Source: Membranipora membranacea | Lineage: Eukaryota; Bryozoa; Gymnolaemata; Cheilostomatida; Membraniporidae | Assembly: GCA_914767715.1 (NCBI GenBank) | Contig: OU612067.1 | Span: 6,510,001 to 6,574,000 of the forward strand | Direction: 5' to 3' | Length of the DNA: 64,000 nt | In this document: piece by piece, positions 37,501-47,406 of the stretch | How positions within the stretch are numbered: the stretch's first letter is position 1 | How the letters are laid out: the number at the start of each line of letters is the position of its first letter | Translations under genes and position numbers: made by a program | The notes under the pieces: generated by a model | What the model was told of the DNA's origin: nothing | Database searches by the model: none | What the model saw: the letters and a program-made list of their open reading frames with translations, nothing else

Positions 37501-38481
37501 ACAAGTATTTATAGGAAGTTAGGACATCTTAGGATTATATATGATGAGCCTAAAGTGAATCTATCTCGAAAGTTGAATTTGAATCATGCGAATTTTTATT
37601 TCAATGGAAGCTTCATGGACCCAGCCAGAGACTAATGTCAAGAAATTGTCTTTATTTAACATACCGAGGAGGTCAGAGCGTTGAGGATCAGAATATAACG
37701 CCCCATAACAATCTACATGAGATAGACACAGATCCACACAGCTCAGCAGTGACCTTGACATCTCAGACTTTAATATGGAGCTGCTACCTGCTGATACAAC
37801 CTCAGCCTTATCTAACTTCTTCACCAAGCATTTGGTCACTTCTGTAAATACAGAACATTTAATCATTTTAATTCTAAAAATTAAAGCTCATCGCCTCAGC
37901 CGAAACCTTATGTGTTTCAATGTCATGGAGCACTCCATATAGGAAACTTACCATTCAAAGGTCAGGCTCCAACATAATTGATCTGTTCAAAATCATTGCA
38001 AAAGATTTAACAAAATTATCATCAAATATAATATTTAGTTAGGCCAAGGAGTTAACTCTTTGGTTAGGCGTATCATAAAAACTCTTTTTACGCACACCAT
38101 ATATTATTTTAACCATGATTTATGACATAATCTCTGCTATGGAATTTCTCTGATACAAACAGCCTGTTTGGTATCATTTCATATTCTTGCATCTTCTTCA
38201 ATTCAGAATGGTGTATGGTGTTAAGTAGGATCCGCTTTGCTTCCTTATAATAATATGTGGAAGTCAAGCATCCCACAAGCCCCATGAAGCCAAAAACGAC
38301 AGTTCTGCAAATTTGAAACAAGATGAATGATACCAAAAAAACTTGTCCCTCTATTTGAGAGTACAATGTATGTGTATCATGAATAGACGACAGACTCACC
38401 TAATTTGTTGACCTCTGCAGAAGAATAGTAAATTAAAGTCAAAATGAGCAGGATTTGCATAAATTTATTGCGAGACTCCAT
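25523..38481 (-). CDS. Secreted PAN + triple CTHRC1-like domain protein, copy B (14 exons)
   Basis: This is the tandem paralogue of the neighbouring minus-strand gene, with identical exon order and phases. Exons: 38481-38400, 37841-37668, 37318-37206, 35589-35484, 34812-34715, 34161-33963, 33217-33062, 31629-31535, 30603-30497, 29681-29563, 29152-28982, 27703-27493, 26640-26555, 25713-25523. They total 1,908 nt, 635 aa, ending in TAA. Ten internal exons and the last exon match copy A exactly in length; exons 1, 2 and 11 differ by 3 nt. The ATG at 38481 begins a short signal peptide (MESRNKFMQILLILTLIYYS). The PAN-like domain, Cys-rich linker and three CTHRC1-like units follow, with the core cysteines kept (for example CSRFYVTFDGEEC, CSRWYFEVNGAAC, NSPVPAGLVTISYNVGNC). 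Reading frames are intact, so both copies look functional. Introns of this copy host several MITEs that copy A lacks, so these probably inserted after the duplication. Confidence 0.85.
28198..28667. mobile_element. Foldback MITE, family 'ATAGACAGTTTTCTGAGC', copy 1
   Basis: The terminal inverted repeats start atagacagttttctgagctc and extend about 170-190 bp each way, including tccagtttggtacttt and the complementary block aaagtaccaaactggagaga. The middle is short. It is intronic in copy B, between exons 11 and 12. A shorter, partly deleted copy lies at 56482-56704. Confidence 0.8.
30894..31325. mobile_element. TIR MITE, family 'TGTGTCGCAGTCTC', copy 1
   Basis: The ends read tgtgtcacagtcttagaaag at the left and, complemented, tgtgtcgcagtctcaggaag at the right, running on into cagggat(a/c)agtaggga. 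It is about 430 bp with no coding potential. It lies in the copy B intron between exons 8 and 9. A second copy is at 35824-36332. Confidence 0.8.
32219..32260. repeat. Microsatellite-like tandem (GTGAGTAAC)4
   Basis: Four consecutive 9-bp units, gtgagtaac, just left of the foldback element at 32297. Each unit resembles a splice donor, in an intron transcribed from the other strand. Confidence 0.8.
32297..32930. mobile_element. Foldback element with two tRNA-like modules head to head
   Basis: Long terminal inverted repeats: acttagtttgaggctgctct at the left faces agagcagcctcaaactaagt at the right, and the match continues for over 150 bp each side. In the centre, 32529-32584 on the minus strand has A-box-like tagctcagcaatagcgg and B-box-like gagttcgagacc. 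On the plus strand, 32603-32680 has tagtggtgcgatggtagcg and B-box-like ggttcgatacc. It looks like an inverted pair of tRNA-derived SINEs. It is intronic in copy B, between exons 7 and 8. Confidence 0.65.
33700..33776. repeat. Inverted repeat of tandem 'GGATCATAGT'
   Basis: The words gggatcatagtggatcatag and, after about 25 bases, ctatgatccactatgatccc form a hairpin with internally repeated arms. It is intronic in copy B. Confidence 0.65.
35004..35236. mobile_element. TIR MITE with 'CACTGCCCTCTGCTGG' ends
   Basis: Inverted ends of about 37 bp (cactgccctctgctggtaaa / tttacccgcagagggcagt, continuing through cttgttatcacaaattt) around an AT-rich centre; 233 bp in total. It is intronic in copy B, between exons 4 and 5. 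Confidence 0.75.
35824..36332. mobile_element. TIR MITE, same family, copy 2
   Basis: It shares the whole body with copy 1 (for example cagggataagtagggattat and gaaaactttgaagctcgttt). It has about 75 bp of extra internal sequence, near 36040-36110. Ends: tgtgtcgcagtctcaaaaag / gagacagcgacaca. It lies in the copy B intron between exons 3 and 4. Confidence 0.8.
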
Positions 38482-40430
38482 CTTGAACACACCAGAATAA
38501 ATGGCAGGTTGATAAATACAGCTAATATGGTCCTGCTAACATTGAGCTTTTGAACAGCTGATTGAAGGAAATGAACATGGAAATGAACATTTCCTGTTGT
38601 TTTGTAATCAATATTCAAGTTTTCAAATTTAGAATTTTTCAATTCATTATATCGGATAATCACCAGTTTATTTATTCTACACACTGAGAAGTAGATTCAG
38701 TTGTAATTAACCACACATAATAATTCCTCCGAGTACATTTGAATTTGTCTACCCAACCCTGATTTTGAGTAAAAGGTTTTTTTTTATTAACTCTCACAGA
38801 ATATAATATATTTAGTAGGCTTGCAAATTTGTAGGGGACGCAGTTAGCACCAGAAAGTTCGGTTGGCATGTGTGTATCTTGGGTTGATAAAACGACTCTT
38901 TGGTAAATGGAACATTGGAAGCTCAATTTATCACTGACGATTTTTGCATTACATTTTGTTTTGTTATTGGGCTGAAATCGATTATAATTTATAGCTTTAT
39001 TTTTTATTCTGACAGTCTATAGCATGTATATTTACATAATTGCTCTGTTGGATGTGTGTTAATATCTCTATTCTGACACAAAGTTGACAATAGCTATGGA
39101 AAAAAGTCATAGCATTTCAAGTCAGTATTGTTATATCGCATATCAGATTATAATTCATACCCACAGATAATAATTTGTCCTGAGAGTAGTTGTGAGGAGT
39201 AAGATTTTTTTAATGGTTTGATGTGATATTGGTTGGATTTATATCATTCAGTTGGAGTCGAAGCGCGATTTAAGTCATTGGAAACTTGAGTTTTGTATGT
39301 GTCCAGATTTAAGTCATTGGAAACTTGAGTTTTTTATGTGTCCAGATTTGAGTCATGGGAAATGTGCCCACTGATATCATCTCAAGCATAAGTCGGCGGA
39401 GTGATATTTATTTTTCGGAGTATCAAGGCTTTGCTCAGGGTGAGGTTCTCATGAGATTTTCTCAAGAGTGCTGATCCAAGAACATATGGTATATTGACGA
39501 CACGGCAAACTTTTCCATGTGTGAGTGAGCCACTGTAGAATTTAGGACAGTTTTATTCAATTATCATTAGTATAAAAAGACGGAGACTTTTTAGTCACAC
39601 AAGATACTCGATACTTGAAGTAGTTAATCACACAATTACTACCACAAGAACATCCCAGATGATGTGAATGAAATGTGGACATGTCCAGCTTCCTTGTATG
39701 GCGCAGTAAGGTAGCAGTTGGTTTAAGCTTGTAAATTTGTAAAAGTAACAAGAGCATACAGAGCTCAGTTTTTGTGCCAGCCTACAGTATTATGAGGTAT
39801 GCCTCATCTATGATCATCTGGCGATCACAACAAGACTTGACTGAGAACAGCACGATAAAAACAGGCCATACTAGAACAAGGCGCTTCAATACCTGACTTT
39901 TGCAATATCTCTGCGCCACCACAGAGGGATCAAACTTGTTCTAGGCCATATCAGAATTCGGTACCTTGTATCTAGAACTAGCTAAGGGATCAAGATGTGC
40001 AATGTGTGATGAACATAAACCCACAGCAAATGTGGTTTACTGTTATATAAGTCACAATGTAGAATGTACGAATGATGGGTACCAATGTGACATCTAGGTG
40101 GCAGAAACTTCTTTATTTTCTCGATTTCTTAATGACTTAATAACTAATCTGCATTCAAGTCTGCACTGTAATTTAAGACAGTTTTGATGATTAACTCTTT
40201 ATTGATAAAATAATACACTTAAAAAAAATGTCTCTTTTTGCAGGTAAAGATGAAATGATAATATTCGAGAATGTCTAAAAATACAATCTACAGGAAGATT
40301 GTTTTCTGTACAGTTTTTACAAGTATTAAATCGGCATTTTGGTGGATTGGCATATTGTGGGCCTTTATTGTTACCACTTCAGTACCATCTGAGGATACAA
40401 ATTGCTCCTGATTTGTTAAGTAATTTTTGA
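38482..40430. other. Intergenic region upstream of copy B
   Basis: No exon seen beyond the conserved element at 38579-38661. A direct repeat of about 43 bp, agatttaagtcattggaaac with flanks, occurs at about 39265-39305 and 39305-39347. Confidence 0.45.
38579..38661 (-). promoter_or_regulatory. Conserved proximal element upstream of copy B
   Basis: The counterpart of the copy A element: ggaaatgaacatttcctgtt at 38579-38598 and tatcggataatc at 38650-38661, 98 and 169 bp from the start codon at 38481. A partial extra copy of ggaaatgaacat directly precedes the first word. The factor-binding assignment (ETS-like, GATA-like) is inference. Confidence 0.45.
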
Positions 40431-40439
40431 TAAAGTTTT

Positions 40440-40710
40440 GAGAATCTGCCCCAGGGGAGAGTGACAAAGTTCATTTACACCTGCTAATGATGAGAGCAGT
40501 TAGGCCATTCCCAAGCAATGACTGATATTTACTACATATTTGTTTATCCCCATCTCAGATATAGCATCGAGTTCTTGGGCCATGCTTGTGAAACAAATTT
40601 AAAACTCATAAATATATTACAAAAAGCTGCTTTGAGAGTCATTGTTCGCATAAAACCTGTGGAACTTGATTCCACATATTTTGAAAAACCTAAAGTAATG
40701 CTTTTTTAAT
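40440..40710 (+). mobile_element. LINE fragment, C-terminal part of a reverse-transcriptase ORF
   Basis: A short frame reads VYPHLRYSIEFLGHACETN, then LQKAALRVIVRIKP and YFEKPKVM. This is the usual end of CR1/L2/jockey-type ORF2 proteins (YPHL-Y-I-FWGHA ... LQKKALR). A similar degraded phrase occurs at about 57553-57600. It stops at about 40710. Confidence 0.65.
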
Positions 40711-42430
40711 ATAGGTTAACAAAATTGCTTTGAAAAACATATCCAACGGAAGAAAATTTTTAACTTTTTTCAGAACAAATTCATTATACTATATCAAAAG
40801 CCCTAAAATCAAGCTAACAAAAACGGGGTGGGTAGTCCCTGTTGTACACAGGCGTGAAACTGTACAACCAATGCACTCCCTCTATGCTCGACAGCTTGTG
40901 TGGGTGATTTTCATGGGTGACCATTGGGACAGCCGTCACTCTAGTCTTCGGACTATCTGGCTGAACCCGTACCTTTCTTTGATTTGCTTTATATACTACA
41001 ATGCCAAATTATTTTATTTGATTAAACTAAATTTATGCCATAAATAATAAAAAAGAACTTGGTGCTAGAATCAGCCTCCCTGCTAGAATCAAGCCTTGTG
41101 GGACACCAATGTCTATTGGAAGAATTTTTGAGTTTTCTTCACCTTTTCTTATGGTTACCAATTGTGTCATATCTGATAAGAAAGATTTTGAGAGATTTCA
41201 GTTTGCCAGTTGATAGTACATGGTCAATTTTCTCAGACTATAGAAGAATATTATGGCCGACGCAGTGAAAACCTTTTGAAATCCAAAAACATTATAGCAA
41301 CAAAATAACCATCTGATCTTGCAGTCAGAAATGGGTAAGTGGAGGGAATCAACACAGGACAGACACTCTCTACTAATGTTCTATTAAACATTCAGTTGCA
41401 ATGTCGCCATGTTTTTTGGATATTTGGAACCAATTTCTGGAAATTAGTAGAAAAAGTTTTGATGGCCACTGGTCTAACTCTAATAATGTCATATTCTTGA
41501 GAATCAGAGTTGACTTTGTCCAGGGATTTTGCAATCAATGTGAAATGTCTGCCTAATTCATCAGGAGATTTAGATACCACCAACAATGACACCCGGTTAA
41601 ATTTAAATTTGAGGGTGATTTTTATGTATGAAGCTAACAAGAGCACAACCCTTGGGCTTTTGTACCTCAAGTAGGGCACCTTCTCCTCACCAATTCTATT
41701 GCAATCACACATAATTGGGTATTTATATACTGCCTGAAGAAATTTACCCATATAGACATGATAATACATGTTGAATTGAAAATACCACCTCTCTGCTACT
41801 TGTATCAAGGAGGGACACTTGCTTGTATTTGCTGATATTTGACACTTTTCCAGTATAATTTTGGAGCTGTGTTTGGCTGTACTGTTCTTGTTTCCCTATT
41901 AACTGAAAAAGAACAGCAAACGCTTAATCGAAATAGGTTTCATCCGGACACATATTATATTCAAACAATATTATGTACACATCGATTCCAGTTTATATCT
42001 CGCGTAGGATCAAAGGAAGAGATATCAATTTCACCTGCTTATCCTAGAGTGACAACTCTAGGTAGCATAGTGTGGGCTAATCTGCTATAAACAAACCTGC
42101 TATTTAGGATGCAAAAGTATCAATATTGAGATTGCTTGGTGCTGGATTGCTTCTGGTAATCGTGCTAATATGGTACAGTAATAGCGTCCGACCCTGAGGT
42201 GATATAGCGATTCATGATGCTGAACTGCGGTAAGCGAATCTGCTGTGTAACCTAGTATCCTCTCCTCCCGAAGGTGGAATATACCCTTTAGGAGTTTAGT
42301 TTTTGCGGCATTTAGGATTCGCTTTTCTTGTTGTTGTCTAGCTTGCGAAATTTAGTGTATCTTAAATTAAACTCACTCACCATAGTTTCATAAACAATGT
42401 ACAATTATACAGGAATACACCTTTCCTATG

Positions 42431-42518
42431 CATGCAAGCTAGCGGTGTAGTGGTCTAAGTGCCTGCCTTGCAATCAGATGGAGATTTATGCCCTGGGTTT
42501 CGAATCCCAGCTTGGACA
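42431..42518 (+). repeat. tRNA-like sequence (SINE head or tRNA pseudogene)
   Basis: It has an A-box-like tagcggtgtagtggtcta, a long spacer suggesting a class-II variable arm, a T-arm ctgggtttcgaatcccag and a T9 run that could terminate Pol III at 42519-42527. The acceptor ends pair poorly (gcatgcaag against cttggaca) and the anticodon stem is weak. I therefore favour a tRNA-derived SINE or pseudogene over a working tRNA gene. Confidence 0.5.
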
Positions 42519-42867
42519 TTTTTTTTTAATTTTCACTAGTAAGCCTACTAGCGAAATTTAGTACTAGTGAAATTTAGTACCAGGTCCAGATAGCGAAATT
42601 AAACTCTAGCTAAATTAAACTCCTATAGGGTAGCGAATGCTCAATGTTGGTCTGCTGGTATATGTCAATGTACTGATGGCAGCTGCTAATCAACTAATGA
42701 GATACCGCAGTATCTGCGAGCCCGCAGGTGGTCTAATAGAGATTGCACTATGCGCATACTGTATAAATCTACATACTGTCCTTACATTTCGATGTACTGA
42801 CGCCAGCTGTTTCATTGACTATGTGATACCTTGGTACCATCTAAGAGGACTGAGCTGTTAGCATACC

Positions 42868-43090
42868 CCCCTGTTTATGACAAAGCAGAGGGTGGGCTGA
42901 CCCTAAATAGGGACCCAAGTTGCCCGAAGTCCTCGTATTGAGAGTGTGATACATCATAGAAAACTAGAATGTATCCTAGAAGTGAGGCCATGGTGGACCT
43001 CCTAATCGTAAGTGTGCAGCAAGCTGCCAGAAACTGACACAGGCACTAATCAGCCATGGCAATGACACTTTGATCTTAGCCTATGGGATG
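42868..43090. repeat. Dispersed repeat of about 220 bp, copy 1
   Basis: It starts gtttatgacaaagcagaggg and ends gacactttgatcttagccta. A close copy lies at 45511-45733. No coding capacity or clear ends; probably a SINE-like or non-autonomous repeat. Confidence 0.75.
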
Positions 43091-43830
43091 GTATGCTGTT
43101 AGCATACTGTATATATCTTTAACAGTACTTAGTTTGGTTAACTGGCAGCAGGGACCCGGCCCAGATAGGAGTACACCGGATTAGATGGCTGCCGTCATAT
43201 GCACATAATTGCCCTCATGGAGCGTCTTTACTAATATAACATCAATATCAGCTGCACTGTATAGCATACCTGACAAGTCTCCCTTTTTGGTAGGGAGCCT
43301 CCCAGTTTTTAGGGGTATTTTCCACCTCCTCCCTATCTCCCTTTTTCCTCCCTTTTTTCAGCTTCCTTCACCCAGAAGACTTTTTAAGCTTCTTGTAGCA
43401 AGAAAAACTATGTTTTCCTACCCCCACAGTACATATATCTAGATATAATTGCCTATTTACATACTATCTCTCCTCGTTCGGATAAAGTGCAACAATATAA
43501 TTTGTAAAATCAGGTAAAATTATGCATTTCATAATATTAACTCTCTAATTTTGGCTAAAACAAATGACAACAACGGCCAAATTACACCTTCACTGCGGGA
43601 CGCACAGAGTGGTACTCCGGGTCGGGAGTTCGTCCGCGGAGACCTCCTGATTTCTTGGTCTACCAACTTGTCATGTATGCTGTATAGCTGACGATAATTG
43701 CGTTAGGGTTCTCCGTTGAAATCTCATGGCATAAAATGGTAGAGAGTATGAGACTAAGGGAAACAACTGCTTGAAACCTGCCGTGCCGTGTCACAGCAAG
43801 AGTTTGCCATAATACCCGCCAATTAGTGTA

Positions 43831-43875
43831 ATTAGGCCAGAGACTATAGATATATCTATAGTCTCTGATTAGGCG
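43831..43875. repeat. Perfect short palindrome
   Basis: The 28-bp perfect palindrome at 43839-43866 is centred on agactatagatatatctata. The flanks are imperfectly complementary (attaggcc / gattaggc). Probably the core of a small hairpin element. Confidence 0.7.
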
Positions 43876-44225
43876 TTAAATGACTTATGGAGTTGTGCTT
43901 TCTCATCCGGGGAGAGGACAACTCATTCCGTCTCAAAACAGCAACCACAATATTTCTTCTTCTCTTTCCACAGATACTATTTTACAAATGCTGGTTTTGG
44001 TGAGTTGTGAGTACTACTACTAGGTATGTATGACATCCATAAGAATTTCACCTTGAACACCAGGGGATGAATGTGACAAATCTAAATGAGTCTATTTCCA
44101 TTTCGTTTGTACAGTTTGCTCTTTCCAAAAGTCACAGTTGAGTACTCACCACTGTGACAGTGAGTTTTGACTATTACTTCATCATCATGATCATCATGAT
44201 GATCATCATTGCTTTTGCTTTCTTG

Positions 44226-45122
44226 GCAGTGGTGGAAATGGGCCTATACGGGCATATACGGTGTATAGGAAGTTCACATCAATGCCTATACACCTTCAAT
44301 AAGTGTATAGGCACCTTTAACCTATCACTGCTGTGCACTCTGTACATTACAAAATAAAGTACAGTTGTGAAATACCCTTTACCAGTGGTTCCTACATATC
44401 GTAGCAGCGGGTGGATTGTGTATACCCACAAATGAGTGAAGCAAAAGTAGAGAGCTGAGCCTAGCATACACGCGCCCCAGCATGCAATCCCATGAATCCA
44501 ACATGCATTCAGACAAGCACACTTTGCCTGTCATTGTACTCCTTTGTTCCAGTCACCAAACAAAAGGCCTTTTGTTACACAACTCTCATAAATGCATTGG
44601 GGCATGTCTCCCTGACATCGGCCCCCAGGGCCTATCCAACATACTACAGCATAGGTGTACTTTATTTTGTAATGGTATGCTTGGATCACCACAGGTCTAC
44701 TCCAAAACCTGTCCTGGGACTTTGGCAATGTTTGACTGCCCCCTTGAGTTTTGTCAAAACAACAAAAAACTCAAGGGGGGCAGTCAAACATTGCCAAAGT
44801 CCCAGGTTTTGGAGTAGACCTGTGGCTTGGATAAGTTTGTTCATGTTGTATTGTAGGGTTTGTTTACTTTTACTTCACTGTTTAATTATTTCATATGATT
44901 AGCATTAGCATTTTATTTTATTATGTCTATTATTTTGCATCCTCTCATTTCAGTCAAAACATGCTCTTAGATTTAGGCTCAAAAAGTCATAAAGAAACTC
45001 CAGAAACACTGTAATTAGGGCAAAAATATCAAAAAAAATTGCAGCGCCCCTCCCGGACCCGTCCCGCAGCGCGTCTCATTGTTTGGTGTATAGGCACTTA
45101 TTTTTTTCCATTTCCACCATTG
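44226..45122. mobile_element. Nested foldback element with 'GTGGTGGAAATGG' ends
   Basis: The outer inverted ends are cagtggtggaaatgggccta and, complemented, caatggtggaaatggaaaaa, with tataggc further in on both sides. Within it, gtacattacaaaataaagta (44341) faces tactttattttgtaatg (44659). A strong hairpin has arms 44689-44752 and 44764-44824 (ccacaggtctactccaaaac / gttttggagtagacctgtgg). Open frames here are by-products of the repeats. Confidence 0.65.
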
Positions 45123-45299
45123 TTTCTTGGTAATATAGACCTTAGACCATCCAGTATATCAATCACATCCTTAGATCAAGTAGTTGCTTAGACTGATGAT
45201 GATGCTGTCAGTTGTGACTGGATATAGTACAAAATTAAAAGTTGAATAATGGACGTCTGATTTTCTTCATTACAAAATTAAATAAACCAATTCTGAAAG

Positions 45300-45430
45300 G
45301 TACATAGTAAGTATGCACCTTTCAGAATTAGTTAACATACATAACATTAGTTTCATAAACCTCCTGTAGTTGGTGCAAGTCCAGTGGTCAAGTGTCCCTA
45401 CCACCGGAGCACTTGACCACTGGATTTGCA
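45300..45430. repeat. Two short hairpins
   Basis: ttctgaaaggt (45291-45301) faces acctttcagaa, and tccagtggtcaagtgtccct (about 45380) faces the complement gcacttgaccactgga. No gene. Confidence 0.55.
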
Positions 45431-45510
45431 ACAAATGCAGAAGGCCTGTGATTAGTTCCATCAGGAAGAATGGTTCCATAAAATCAAAAAGGCTAAGGGT
45501 GTATTGAGCC

Positions 45511-45733
45511 CCGTTTATGACAAAACAGAGGGTGGGCTGCCCCTAAAGAGGGACGCAAGTGGCCCGGAGTCCTCCTACTGAGAGTGTGATACATCCTAGT
45601 TCACTAGAATGCATCCTAGAGGTGAGGCCATGGTGGACCTCCTAATCATAAGTGTGCAGCAAGCTGCCAGAAACTGAAACAGGCACTAATCGGTCATTGG
45701 TAGTGACACTTTGATCTTAGCCAATAGGCAGAG
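45511..45733. repeat. Dispersed repeat of about 220 bp, copy 2
   Basis: It starts gtttatgacaaaacagaggg and shares agtgtgcagcaagctgccag and most other bases with copy 1, with scattered differences. Confidence 0.75.
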
Positions 45734-46106
45734 AAACGTGTCTTCAAGTCCCCCAGCATGAGGTGCGGACTGCGGAGGTAATATTCCTGTTGTCACCCTA
45801 CCTTTCACTGCCTTCACATTTACTGGTGTGCTGAGCATACAACTATGTGAAATATTGTATTTATGTAATATGTACCCTCACGGTCTTGGTGGATCGCCCA
45901 AATATAGGCCTAGAGACTGCAATGGCATGCCTGCACAATAAAGTCCCGTAGGATGTCATATATTAGACATAAAACATCAAGTCCACCCATGGGCTAGTGG
46001 ATCGCAAATCCCCAATTCTGCTTGTATGGCTATTGGTAGCATTGTATTATTCATAGTGATGGCCAATATATTATTGTCATAAGATTAGATATCGGACTTC
46101 TTACAG

Positions 46107-46214
46107 GTTTCTGAAGGCGTATGAGCAGGATTGTCAGCAGAAAGGATGTCTTGTGTCACCGGGAGTCAGAGCTGCGCTCAAACAGCAATGGAGGATGAGA
46201 AGTTTCTCACCAAG
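46107..46214 (+). CDS. Possible isolated exon
   Basis: A 108-nt segment with acceptor CTTCTTACAG and donor CAAG|GTTAGG. It is open in only one frame and encodes FLKAYEQDCQQKGCLVSP, then GVRAALKQQW. The pattern F-x-x-x-Y-x-x-x-C at a protein start recalls N-termini of some leucine-rich-repeat proteins such as LRRC45, but I see no partner exons nearby. It may instead belong to an upstream part of the neighbouring plus-strand gene or be a relic. Confidence 0.3.
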
Positions 46215-47406
46215 GTTAGGGCCGCTTCATTTCTTGTTTCGCTCCCAATGAAGCAATGGATGAATGGTGGTAAACACTCATTGTTGTCATCAGGGAACAT
46301 AGGGGATTCCGTCAAACAGTGATCATACTATCGGCTAATATATATTCTGTTCATCTCATCACCTATCATGGCTTTATCAGAGCAGCCACATGTATTCCAT
46401 GTCCAACATAGGAAACGTAAAAACAAATGTTCGAACCCGAATACTCTGCACAACCCTGGTTTGTAATGCTACAGCTGGCAATCAAAGAAATTTGCCAGCA
46501 CAACTTCTTGGGTCCAGATAAACAATCGAATCCAGGCACCGAAATCTTATCTGATTGAATCCAAATGTAACCTTCCCTAATCCAGTCAATTGGACAGTCA
46601 ATTTGAATGTACTGTTTGAATTGGCCATCTTTTATGGATAAGAGCCAAATCTACTATGTGACTGTAATCTGGCATATTATTCATAATACAGCTCTTGTAA
46701 ATCTAGGACTGCTCTAAATTATGTGACAATGCATTAGCGCATGTATGAAGTACACGGTATAGATACAGTTTATGCATAGTATGTGACCTCGGGATGTGTG
46801 TTTTCAGGGCAAGCTTTGAGCAATCATAAATTTAGCAGCCATCTCACCACAAGTTAATCACAACTGTAATAAAACTATGAACCAAATTGTGAAGACCAAA
46901 TTGTGGCCGGTTAGAGGAAGCAAAACTCTGTAGGGCCTTAATCTTTTCTTCATTGTATGACCCAGACGCAACTCTCAAAATGACCATGCATATTTAAACC
47001 CATTTCCATGCCTTTCTGTTTTGTCTCACAAAATCTATATTATTTAGTGAAATAAGAGAATTTGATGATAAAATCGAACAAAATTTTATTCATTTAGATA
47101 AGATCAATCCTATTTGTATAGCTGCTGAATCTGCCACTTATATGGTATCCTCGCCCCACACTGACATCGAGACTACACTATTAACATGTCTATCTCGGAC
47201 TGTTAGAGTCAATTTAGTATGAGTACCTCACATGTTCTCGCCCCTAATTGCTGAAATCGGGTCGTCCCACCAAGTTCCTTGTAATGGTACTCATGCTAAA
47301 TGAATTATCTCTATCGATCAGAGACATACACGCACTAGTATATCACGTCATCAGTGTCTCCTCACCCCTCATCTCCGTCTCATGACATGCCTGTGTCTAT
47401 CTGTAG

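Noticed and set aside
41392-41808. 138-aa minus-strand open frame
   Set aside because: No recognisable motif or splice support, and it lies among repeat remnants; probably chance.
42431-42518. Functional tRNA gene
   Set aside because: The A and B boxes and a T run are present, but the acceptor and anticodon stems pair poorly, so it is listed as tRNA-like only.
44482-44902. Overlapping open frames of 111-136 aa
   Set aside because: They lie entirely in foldback arms and change frame across the palindrome; no protein-like composition.
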